From assembly GCF_013373865.1 (NCBI RefSeq), contig NC_050474.1:19635116-19699115 (forward strand): 64,000 nucleotides of DNA. Reading direction: 5' to 3'. Shown here piece after piece: positions 22,880 to 34,125 of this stretch. Each line of letters opens with the position of its first letter. Within the stretch, counting starts at the first letter, position 1. A program made the position numbers and the translations under genes. This DNA is from Monomorium pharaonis. Lineage: Eukaryota > Arthropoda > Insecta > Hymenoptera > Formicidae. Under the pieces are notes generated by a model. It had not been told where the DNA came from. It was given only the letters and a program-made list of their open reading frames with translations, and did not search any database.

Positions 22880-25800
22880 AACGTAGTCAGTTCCCCGCAA
22901 CGACATACGACGGACGATCGCTCGTTTTAATTGAGCGTGCAATGGCATCTCATTACTCATAACCGAGACGACACTTTGCTCCCGCACAAGGGTCCTAAAT
23001 GAATTATTAGCTTTAATTATCGCGTGCGATAGTTTGTAATGCAATGTAATTTCGGCAGTGAGGTCGGCTAATTATTAAATGACATATATATATATAATGA
23101 TATTGCGCATACTCGGAATTTTGAATCTACCTATGTCTATTTGTATGTCGCCCTATTTCATTATAACTATATCCGCTCCGTTGTCACATTTTAGCATCTT
23201 ATATTTCATTGAAACGTTAAGCAATTGTGATATCGAGGATCGGTCGGGGATTATTATTTATTTACTTTATTTATCGCGCGGACGGCATATTGATTGATGA
23301 ATTAGACCTGAATAACTGCAGTGCGTCATTATTAATTACACCGCTAATCTTTTAATTTCCATAACCCGACTACGTACTGCATTATGCAGTATTAGTAAAA
23401 TAATTATTATCATGCGACGTATGTGCCATTTAAATAATTCAGAGCCGAATGTTCGCATTGTACAGCGAACGTGTGTGTAAAAGAACCTGGACCCTAATGT
23501 AATTCGCAGGGAACGCTGGCCGCCTCGTTAGTCTCATTAAAACAACTTTTACTTGTATCTCAAGCGATGCGTCGCGACCATAAGGAAGTTTGTCAGGTAG
23601 CATCCCGCAAACTTCGAACGATCAAGAAATTTACATGTTCCATCTTACCCATAATGGCAAACAGCAGCGTGGGCTGTGGTCAACGCAACGGCTGCCTGCA
23701 ATGGTGTTTCATGGCGATAGTTTAAGTTAATTGCCCTACTACGGACCTGAAACTAATCCTAACAAATGCCGGCGAGCCGCTGCAGTTTTCAGTCTCTCTC
23801 CGCGCCGTATGCTAACGAAGTAACGCCTCGAGCAATTATACGCGCGCACCTAGTAGATACCGAGGCAGAGAGTACCGTCCGAGGTGTGACCAACAATTTG
23901 AACGAGTCGCAATGGGAGATTAAGACAGATAAGAAGATTACCATTAGGAAGTAAACTAATATAAATTAGGATTTTTTTAAATTTGAAATTTAAAATTCAA
24001 ATAAACTGTTGAAATATTCTACGACAGTCACGATACGAAATAATGTATACAAATGTTAAAAGGGTATTTTCGCTTTTTATATAATTTTATATCTCTTTTT
24101 AGGATTGTTCTTGAAATAAGTTATAAGTTTGAAATTTGAAACAATTATTCCTTGATATTTAAATGTTCTTTACAAATTTTTTTAACATTAGGAAATATAT
24201 TTTTGGCAATTATTTGCAAATCTGAATATATATAAAATAAATACTAGCTTACTGTATGACTCAAGATAAAATATTTGAAAATTAAAAGAAATTCTTAATT
24301 TATATAAATGTAGTTTTCGTCCAATCTATCACCAAGTTAAGAAATAATTTTTGTAAAGATGGCAAAATTTTGAAAAAATTTTCTCGCTTCTCTTTCTTCA
24401 CCAGAAAAATAAAAAAGTTGGAACTTTTATTTGATTATAGGTTGGACGAGAGATACATGTTGGTGAATATCTCGTATAAATTTTAAGCCAACCAGATTAA
24501 AACTAGATGAGTTATCGTGGCAACAATTTAAAAATGTTATTTTTATAAAAAGCATTAAAAATTTTTGCAAATTGTAGTTAATAAAAGCTTTTGCAAATCT
24601 CTCACTTTAATCTGCTCTTTCTCTCGAGGTTTAAACTACTGAAAAATGTTGTAAAAAAAGATAATCCATTTTTAAAATTTACAGGCGAGAAATTACGTTA
24701 ATTAGAAAAAGGACTGCAATTATATTGCGAGTATATTGATTTTGCGTGCTTTCTTTTTGAGAGCCAACACGAGTTTTCTCTGTATATAATAATTACACGG
24801 GGCTGCGTGCAAAATACAGCTCGTATATCGCGCTACATGCACTGCATCCTTCTTCAAAACATTTCCGCAGCTGACTTTGGGATCACCCCAAACGCGTACT
24901 CGTTGCATTCAACCTGGATGAATAAACACGGCGTTTACGCGAAATGCCGGCTGTTTCGCTTGTAATGCCGCTTGAAACCGGCTTGTTGTATGCGCGCTTG
25001 GATAGAGTCTCCCTACACGTCACCACGTAATCTCGTTGTTTTTCGCGAATCAGAGTCGCATGGCGGTGTGTTTATATTTAAAATTCTAATCAATCGCGAG
25101 AGCGCGAAGCAATTGAGCGAAGCGACAAAGCGACATTATTAAAAATGAATATTTAATACTGGTCGGGTTGTGTCCCTCGAATTTTTGGTAATTAATGTTT
25201 GTGCCGATGTATCGAGTTGATTATTAGGTTAAATTTAATTAAACGTTATTGCCGGCGAAATGGTACGCGTTAATGAGCCCGTTGTTTACGGAATTTAAAG
25301 GTAACGAGCTTTGAAAGCTCGTGGGGTCATTCGTTATTCCCGCGAATGAATTTGGCGATCATTTGTATGTTAATTGTCGGCGTGTTATCTTTTTGCTGGA
25401 ATCGTAACATTTGCGTAATTGGAAGAAGGTACGTCGGCAATGCGTTGCGCATACTGGGCGCATAGCACGCGGAAGCATGTCACGCGGTCAGTGTAATTAA
25501 GCATCAAGTGCGGGCGCATGTTGCCTGTTCATACACTATTTGCCATTATCTACGAGTACTCGCAACGGAACGAAATGCGAAACGAAGATGTGTCGAGAGT
25601 AGCCGCAAATATAAAAACTATTTCAAAAATTTGTGGTTTTTTTTTTAATTGTAATACTTGCGTGCAAATCCAAAGATTACAACTAAATGTTAAAAGTATG
25701 TTAAAAGTACCCGCCAATATAAAATAATCTTTTTTTTTTTTCTAAAATTCGTATATTTTTTAGTTTGCAATATTTCCATAAAATTGATAGATATTACATC

Positions 25801-25901
25801 ATCGGCACGAGCAATATGTAACGTGAATTACAATTCCGCTGAAATAAAAGAGTCGAGGTTTTATTCCGAATCGAATAAAAACTCATTCCCGACCCGCAAG
25901 C

Positions 25902-25937
<36 letters not shown>
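25902..25937. repeat. (GA)n microsatellite
   Basis: GA run with one GGG interruption. It lies inside a short ORF as Arg-Glu repeats, which shows that ORF is not informative. Confidence 0.9.
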
Positions 25938-26299
25938 ATTGCAATATTTTAATTAAAGAGGAATCAATATCATTTTCAATGATGATAACAAAGGCTTGTA
26001 GAGGCTTATGTAAAAAGTCAGGTCATAATTGTTATCGCATATAACTCAGGGAAAGTACCACAGAATAATAAACAAAAGCACGCAAATATTTACGACAAAA
26101 CTTCGAAGGACTTCTAGTAGCAGGATTGTCTTCAACTTTCCTCTCCTCATATTTTTCTCGTCTTTTACTGTACATATTCTTTACGTTTTCTTGTCATTTT
26201 TATTCGCGTTCATAGTTTCACAAAATGTTCTGATATTCTTTGTGTTCCGTTTTATTACTGAAAAGAGATCGAGCAGATCTGCTTGTTTACTGTATAATT

Positions 26300-26421
26300 C
26301 TAATAATAATAATAATAATACAATAATAATAATGATTAATAATATTAATATTTAATTATTCTAGTAATAATAATATTATTATTACATTATCAATGTAACA
26401 TTAATAAATAATAATAATAAT
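26300..26421. repeat. (AAT)n/(ATT)n low-complexity block
   Basis: About 120 bases of AAT and ATT units with interruptions, partly self-complementary (TAATAATAATATTATTATTA). A short ORF crosses it as Asn repeats and is judged spurious. Confidence 0.85.
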
Positions 26422-27300
26422 TCTCTGATGAGTAAATAACGCGAAAACAACTGCGAGCCAGATTCTTATAAATTTCTTTGCTTTCATTGAAGAACATGAG
26501 AGTTCTCTCAATACACATATAATACTTTCATTTACATAATATTATTTTTATAATAATTTCTTGGCCTAAGGAAATTATTTCTCCTTCCTACATAGTTTAG
26601 CATTCCTATCTGTTGGGTCGACGACCGCACGTTCTGTCTTGCTGCAAAATGTTGAGAAATGCGCAAGTTGACGTTTCGTTACGTATTCTTCGCAAGGCGC
26701 AAACCGGCGCGTCGTGTCGCTATTGCGTTAAACGGTGTATTGTCCGACTGTATTTGTTCGCATAGGCCGTATGCGGACCTGCCCCGATAGAAACGGCAAT
26801 GCTGCGAACCAGGCGGTTAACAGGAACGTTGGATTTGGTTATTACACGCTATCTCCCTCTCTCCCTCCCAGGTGGACACTTTGGTCCCGCGATGGCGCGA
26901 CCCCGTTCACGTACAAGTTGTAATCAAAATTACGTGCACGCGGGCCATGTCATTCGGGGATCGGGCGCACGTTGCCGGAAGGTTTACACGGATGTAAACT
27001 CGATCGACATTTGCATCGAGTCAATTGCGAAACGACCCTCTTTGCCAATTACGGTCCCCTTTGAAAGACGGTCGATAGAGAGATCGCCATGGAAAGCGCT
27101 CGCGTAACTATCGTCGCGCGTCGAATATTTATCGTCCCGTCGGCGCGAAATTGTTGTGACGTTCTCCATTCGACTGCACGTGTCTTCGTACACGCTTGGA
27201 GCGATCGCCGATCGTTTCGATCCTGCCGCGGTCGGTAGACACGTCGGTACGAAACGCCGCTCGCAAACTGACTCGGCGATAAAAATGAAACATCCACCCG

Positions 27301-30300
27301 CAAGGGGGAAACTTTAGTTTCTCGCCGCCGATCGGACGAGGTTTTGAGTGTCAGCGCTACTAATTGTTGCCCGATACACACAACGGCCCGTCGGCGACAT
27401 ACCCAACGTCTCTCCTTGGTGCATCGCGCGCCGGTGCATCCGATTCTCACGATACGGGCCGCTGCGGCGCGCAAATTGGATGGCGCTGACACCCGTGCGC
27501 GTATGGTCGGGACACTCTCCGCCTGTGTAACGCCTGGCGCATTCCCTCGAGTGTCCTCCAGCTACGACATGCGGCTTCGGTCGCGGATAATTGATTCCGT
27601 GCGAGCCGAGACGAGGGAGCGCGACCCCGTTTTGGCCCGCCGTGTGTACCCGCAAGCGAGCCTGGAATTGAAAAGTTTCCGCCGACGAGGGAACAATCCA
27701 CCGCGCTCGCCGGGAAACACGGGACGTAGGAGAAAAGGATGCACAGCCGTTGTTGGCGCCCCAACACACGACCGGCCAACGCCGGAGGGAAGGCGATTGC
27801 CGTTTGGAGAGTTCATCTCGTATCTTTCGCGATGCGAGTTAAGAGGAAACTGTAACGAGTATCGAGTGCCGATGTCGAGATAGTTAATCGTAGGAAAATA
27901 CATCGCTTCGCTCGCCGTTCAATTTGTAATCTCGAAGTGAAACTCAATTTCAGCTATTTTTTAATCACTCCTTTTAAATCGGTCGTCATTATTTTTTCCT
28001 ACTATTAATTTAAAATAATGATGTTAAACCATTCAAGATATGTACTGAATTTGCCACAAATTTAGTTTAGTACTTTTTAGATAGGTTAACGTGAATACGC
28101 TACTTTAAAACTAAGAAATTTAAGCACAAAAATGAGTTGTATTTATTTTTTTAACGACAACTATATTGGTTATTCAAATATTTAACATGAGCAATATTGG
28201 TTTAAATTTGATACTTTAATATTTAACAGTGTTGTAACTGTGCGAGAAAATAATATCTTTAAATATTGATTTTACATTCGCGACGTCATACAGTCGAATA
28301 TTATCTTATGTTTCAAGATTCATAGAAAGAAATGTTTTACTTTCCATAAATACCAATTCATACATGGAGGGAAACGAGTACTTTGTACTTATTATAATCA
28401 AAGTTGTGACTTTAAGAGTCATAACTACATTAAGAGTTATATGCGAAGTACCCTGCAAAGTTGTTATGTTCCATTAAGTAGTCCCATATACATGTCTAAT
28501 AAAGAATACTTAAGATCGGATTATTTTCTGTAGTCTCTGCGGTCGGATTTTATGCGGCAAATTTGACATTTAATTTTTATTGCGCTGTAAAACTTCACTA
28601 TAAAAAATTTCGCGTGATTCATTATTAAAAAGGAAGACGGACGAGCGGAGGAAAAAACCAGCCGTTACACGCTCGTGCACGCCAATGTGGCGCGTAATTA
28701 AATTTCCGGGACAAAGGCGTCCTTCCTCCCGCAGGAAGAAAAAGGAAACAACGGGTAGGAAATAAACGTTGTTTACCGATAACGGTGAGAGAAAGTTACA
28801 GCCGTAGCCCTTACACGACGGCGAGTCCGTCGTCCCTCGATATCGGAAAGTAGAAGGATTTCGTATCCTCTTTCTTGTCCCTTTTATTATTTCCACATAG
28901 TTGAAAGCTCCAACTCTTGCCCACTTCGACGATAGGCGTCACGAGAGAACAGGGGGGAGGGGGGGGGGAGAATGGAAAACGGACGAGAGCAAGAAAGAAT
29001 GGATAGGGACCGACGAAGTTTTCTGTATCGTGGTATTAAGAACGGTTGACGGCGCGAAAGTACAACGCAATTTCATCCCCCTTTGGGTTCTTTCCTGTGG
29101 AAAAGCTGCACAGGGATCTCTCGAAACTTCGAACGACAGTGCCGTATTGCGGACCGATAAGAATCCAAGAAATGCCAAGCGAAAGAAAACTTCTTGGCAT
29201 ATTTAAAGCATATGCAATTGAAGTTAATAATACATTAAGGATGTTTTGGCAATTCAATGTCGATTAAAAGTTACCGAAATTTAAAAACTGTAGACTTTTT
29301 AGATCTATTCTTTTTTTCTTAATTAACAATAAATAATTTTAATCGTGATGTTCACATTTTGATTTTAAATCAAAACCAGTTTACGAAGAAGAAAATAATG
29401 AAAAATTTGGCTTACACAGAAAAAATAATTTGCTCTATTTTGCTGGAATTTTAAATAAATGATTTTTAAAGCAGATCCAAATAAACCTTTGTAAGAATAT
29501 TGATTAAAGTTTCATTATAAAAAATTGTTAAAAATTGTATTTTATTTGTGGTGCGTCTTCATCAAATTTACAGTAATAAACTGCAAAAGGCGATCTTATA
29601 TAAAAATTGAGAGCAAATAAAAAGTTAAATAATTTTTAAATCAATAAAAGAATTGTGATTAAATTTTATACAAATATTTGAACGAAATATTACAATCATA
29701 CAATCTATACATTTTTAAAATTTTTAATAATACTTTGAAATGTGACACGTACCTACATTTTTAAACCGCGTCAAATAAATTATACAGATAAAACTATTGT
29801 TGATACGAACAAAGTTATAAATTATTAAAATATAATGTATCGCGCAATTTATAAATTTATTTTAAAAATTGTTCGTCGACTAAAAAATATTTGAAATTAT
29901 ATACACGCGATTAAAATTTGATTTTAAGTAAAGTATAATTAACGTAGAGTTATGCACACGACTTTTTTTTCTTTTACGTAATTTTATTCGCGTTACGCGG
30001 ATGTGCGTTTCCCAGAGAAATTGCGGCTTGCTATTTCAAAGTTAATGCAATCGTGAGTTTCTCAGCTCGGAAAAATATCGAAATTGAGTGCCAGGGCGCT
30101 GCTTTCATTCGGCGCTCCCGATACGAGACATATGTCTCAGGGAGTATCAGCGGGAGAAGCGCTTCTTGCTCTCCTTTTTCACGCGCTCCGGTATCTGGGA
30201 ACGAACGAATCGGGATATCCTTGAGAGGTGTTTTCAGCTGTACCTCTGGCGTATATAGAAATTTATGATCGGCGTGTTATCGAGCGACGACGGAAGATTG

Positions 30301-30740
30301 GAGCACTCACGTGCCATGAGAAAATTCTACGGGGTAGAAGCACATTTGCCCCGAACGCAAATAACACGTCGTCCGCCCGATGGGAAAACGATCGCATAAG
30401 GACGCTTCGGAAAATCAGTGGTTAATGGATTGTATTAGTGGTTATGGTATTTAATTTTAAACATAATTTTACATTCGCGATGCACGTCGGCGCCGTCGTT
30501 ACAAAAACGACGAGGGCGAGTTCTAAATGACGTCGCGCCAACGATTATCTCGTCGTACTCCAATTTGAGACTTCGCAGTTACATCGCTCCTGCCGTCCTT
30601 TCGCGTAGCCGCGCAACGCTAATGCGTCAAAGGAGGGTCGCGAGGATATTCGGGAAAAGCATAAAAATTTCAGCAGCCGAGAGCGAATTTTATATAGCTG
30701 CGCTCCCGGAAAGTACAAATATTTGCATGCACGCTGCGAG
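27301..30740. other. No gene identified; ORF-dense CpG block, then AT-rich DNA
   Basis: At 27.3-27.9 kb several frames on both strands stay open for 100-180 codons, but none resembles a known protein. AT-rich blocks lie at 27.9-28.6 and 29.3-29.95 kb, separated by a short CpG-rich stretch. Confidence 0.5.
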
Positions 30741-30742
30741 CG

Positions 30743-30747
<5 letters not shown>

Positions 30748-30783
<36 letters not shown>
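30748..30783. repeat. (GA)18 microsatellite
   Basis: A pure GA run on the plus strand. A CT run in the opposite sense lies about 190 bases downstream. Confidence 0.95.
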
Positions 30784-30786
<3 letters not shown>

Positions 30787-30970
30787 TTCTGCGAAAGGGA
30801 TTTACGTTCCTGACGCAGGACGCTTTGGATGTGGAAACCGTTCGGGAGTGCGGCGTCTGATTCAATCGTATCATAACTACTCGACATACGGCGGAGATCT
30901 TCCTCGCAGCCGCATTATCCGCATACTTGCTCCTTCTCTGCGGGAAATCCTATCGATACGCAAGCAAACG

Positions 30971-31005
<35 letters not shown>

Positions 31006-31010
31006 TCTCT
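30971..31010. repeat. (CT)n microsatellite
   Basis: Pure CT from 30971 to about 30998, then CTTT variants. It is complementary to the GA tract at 30748-30783, so the two can pair. Confidence 0.95.
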
Positions 31011-31235
31011 GTTAATGCGATGCACACAGAGAAATGTACTTGATGGGATTACGATTGCGGATGGAGCTCGTAAATATCCACTCCTTCTTGAAGGAATCGA
31101 TCGCTGCGTCGTACGTGATTGAACCAAGTATACCGCTCGGCGCTCGTACGTAACAATTCATTGCTGTTTACATTTGCAAAATCGACAAATGGCGCAATGT
31201 TGAGCGATGTAAATGAGTGAACAGATTCATTCAAT

Positions 31236-31260
31236 TTTCTTCCTTCCTTCCTTCCTTCCC
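31236..31260. repeat. (TTCC)n microsatellite
   Basis: About six TTCC units, part of the simple-repeat cluster at 30.7-32.6 kb. Confidence 0.85.
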
Positions 31261-31333
31261 TTAAAAATATAGAAAGTACAGTGAAGTATATTTTCGTGTA
31301 TGCCTAGTTAAATTATATCCAATGCAGTTTTCT

Positions 31334-31334
31334 A

Positions 31335-31380
<46 letters not shown>
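31334..31380. repeat. A19 followed by (TA)14
   Basis: A 19-base A run continues directly into 14 TA units. This can arise from a poly(A) tail that seeded a microsatellite, but no retroelement is recognised upstream. Confidence 0.95.
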
Positions 31381-31381
<1 letters not shown>

Positions 31382-31489
31382 CGGTGATTACGCCCTGCGA
31401 ACTCGTGTTCATTCGCTCTTATTCGCTCTCATCCATCCTCGAAATATCCCTCGAAACAGCAGGCTCTAAATAAAAAATTGGGAGCAACA

Positions 31490-31517
31490 GAAAGAGAAAG
31501 AGAGAGAGAGAGAGAGA
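31490..31517. repeat. (GA)n microsatellite
   Basis: GA run preceded by AAAGAG variants, in the simple-repeat cluster. Confidence 0.9.
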
Positions 31518-32573
31518 TTCACTTGCCGGATTCCACATCAATTCGCGTCGAGCATCATCCGCTTCAACAGCATCGCCCGCTCATCGGAATCATGATGCCG
31601 CATCTTTCGGCCGGACGGTTTTCCGAAATAGGATTTAGCGGAATCGGTTTGCGCGTCCACGCAGCCAGGATGATCTCGCTGCGTTGGTGCGCTTCCTAGC
31701 GCAAATAGCGGCGTTCCTGCGTCATTCGTGCCCCGCGATTATCGAAAGTGCTCGTGCGTACGTGCGTGCGTGCGGCGGGATAACCCCGGGAAACTCCACT
31801 CGATGACGGATCGCGCGCGGCGGACGAATTCGATTAGAATCCTTTGAACCGTGATCGCGCCGTCCAGTCGCGCGAGGGAGAGAGAGAGACAATGGGGAGG
31901 GGGCCCGTAATGCTGGACACGTGACACCGCGTACACAGGGATAATAGATCTTAGTCGCGACAGCGCGTTTCGCGTGCGACTCTTAAAGCGGCAATAATGG
32001 GGGCCGATATACATTATTGGCATTGGCGATCGGGGGACGTAATTGCTTATTGATCGGCGTGCGGCCTGTACACACAGTCCACCGTTACGGCCATTGTTAC
32101 GGCAAAAGTACATCGCAGTTTGCAAATGCGCGATTGCATGCGGACAGAAACGCGCGATATTATCGTTGCTCTACGTGAAATCTCCATATGACACGCGACT
32201 AATAAATGAAAAGTTCTGCGAGTTTGCTCGATTTAAAGTGTTGTCGGACAAACCGAAATACAAATAAAAGTGTACTGTGTCTGCAATAATAATAAATGCA
32301 TTAATTTTCCCAATACGTTCTATCTTTTTTATTTTTGTTCAATATACCAAAAGAAGGTGGGGCCGTGTTTAATGAGTAAACGTCGGCGGGATTGTGATAA
32401 AGAGCCCGTGCGGAACCCTTAGAGGGACGGAATCGTCGTTACGTTCAAAAATATCTATCGGAATGATCTGTTGAGCAAACGCAGGAGCAAACTACGAATT
32501 AGGAAGCGCAAACTCGCGAGATACCCGGTAACGAGTCCTGCTCGATCCTCGATTCCGGTCATCATTGCCCGGA

Positions 32574-32575
<2 letters not shown>

Positions 32576-32606
<31 letters not shown>
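32576..32606. repeat. (CT)n microsatellite
   Basis: Pure CT run of about 15 units in a CpG-rich setting. Confidence 0.95.
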
Positions 32607-32608
<2 letters not shown>

Positions 32609-33173
32609 CAAGGAAGGGCGAGAGTTTCGGTCTAACGAGCAAACGAATCTTACGGAATGAAGGGACGGCAGCTATCCTTCCCCGGGGACAGGATAATGCC
32701 GTTTACACGGCTTCGCCCGCCCGCGGGAACACGGTCCCCGACGTAAATTCTTCTGTTATATTTAAGCGCCTCGGCGCACCCAACATAAACTGCCACGATT
32801 TCTTTTTTTTTTCCACTCCGCCTCTCTCCTCCTCCTTTCGGAATTTAATCTGCTTTAATAACATTCTCGTCGCCGGAGACATTTAATTAAATATCCAAAC
32901 GGCCTGACGCTTCGCTAAATTGCAATGTTATCCGAGCATTAAAATTAGAACGATAATATTTCTTAAGTCTGAGCGATAATATTTTGTCTAAATAATAATA
33001 GTCGCGTACGCTGTGACACGAAATGTAAAATGTTTCGCCAAAATATCGTGTTTTTTTTCTATAATTGTACAAATAGAATGTGTTACTTTAATACTCCTTT
33101 CACAGTTAAACATAAAATACTGAATTGTTATTTCTCGTTATTCTAAAACTTACCTGTTCTACGTAAAGCGTTG

Positions 33174-33441
33174 TTGTCATTAAATATTTCTACGATATCC
33201 TGCATGTGCATACATCTACAACGCTCCCATAGAGTTTCGTTGTACACATAAATTACAATATTAATAATGTATTGCGACTGGGACAACAGGATTGCTGCTA
33301 ACAATTAACTCTTAATATTACAATTAAATATAAAGCGCGGAAATAAATATTTAATTGCTTTGTAATACTTGCCACTAAAATTGCATGGTCTATTATTGTT
33401 ATTAAAAATTTCTACGGCATTTCCCGCGTGTGTGCATACAT
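33174..33441. repeat. Diverged direct repeat, two copies 222 bp apart
   Basis: Copy 1 (33174-33215) begins TTGTCATTAAATATTTCTAC. Copy 2 (33396-33441) begins TTGTTATTAAAAATTTCTAC. The first 21 bases match at 19 positions, and both copies end in TGTGCATACAT, with a diverged middle. The sequence between the copies shows no clear similarity to the flanks. This suggests an old tandem duplication or two related binding modules. Confidence 0.6.
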
Positions 33442-34096
33442 AAGCGCGGGACATTACCATTAAACTTCCTCTGGGGTTGCGCTGTGAGCCGCAAGGTAGT
33501 AGAGATTTTTTTAACTCGTTGTAAACGCTGCAAAAAGTCGTGATAAACGACGCGGGGGTTTCCCGTCAAATTTTTATCAAGCGAGAATTAATTCGAAATT
33601 TGTCCGGGATCCTGAGGTGTCTGGGGGGAGGGGGAGTGTTCGGGACAACCTGCATGTACGTCTCGTCCAAAGAGAATCCTGCTGAATAAAAAGCGGTATT
33701 TTGAATACGTTTTGCAGGTGAACGGTACATGCGGCGTCCTACTTCCCATCGCCATCGCTCACGGGAGCCGCGGTGCACGTTCCCGAACTTATCGATGCGA
33801 ATCTACCCGAATCAAAATTGATTCGCCTCGAAACCACGCCGCTTTATCTTGGCAGTTGCGTGACCTCCCCCGCCGTTATCTGCGCGTAACGGAGCGATTT
33901 CTCGACGGGGAAAATCAAAAATCGCCGTCGGCTGAACTCAAACGACCGCCCGGGATCCCGGGATCGCGAATGTTGGTCTCGACCGAAATTTATCACGTGA
34001 TTTTACCGCGCGAGAACGGTATTTAGAAGCGCCAGAGAGATTCCCGGTATTGTAATTAACGAGAACGCGACCCGTCCGGGTAATAATGAGTCTTCG

Positions 34097-34125
34097 CTCT
34101 TTCTCTCTCTCTCTCTCTCTCTCTC
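34097..34125. repeat. (CT)n microsatellite
   Basis: CT run of about 14 units. Confidence 0.9.

Larger units (their letters stand above)
22880..27300. other. No gene identified
   Basis: It begins with mixed-composition DNA containing a perfect 17-base hairpin, TACTGCATTATGCAGTA (23375-23391), and a 23-codon Cys-containing small ORF at 23654-23725. It is AT-rich at 23.9-24.7 kb. The GA tract (25.9 kb) and the AAT block (26.3 kb) follow, and the sequence turns CpG-rich from about 26.6 kb. Confidence 0.5.

Noticed and set aside
24314..24459. Partial inverted similarity between CGTCCAATCTAT and ATAGGTTGGACG
   Set aside because: Similarity fades after about 12 bases and no target-site duplication was found, so it was not called a MITE.
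26029..26355. 108-codon ORF ending in Asn repeats and hydrophobic segments
   Set aside because: The Asn run is the AAT microsatellite. The hydrophobic part is translated T-rich DNA.
31334..31380. A19(TA)14 as the tail of a LINE or SINE
   Set aside because: No reverse-transcriptase remnant, tRNA-like head or target-site duplication could be seen upstream.
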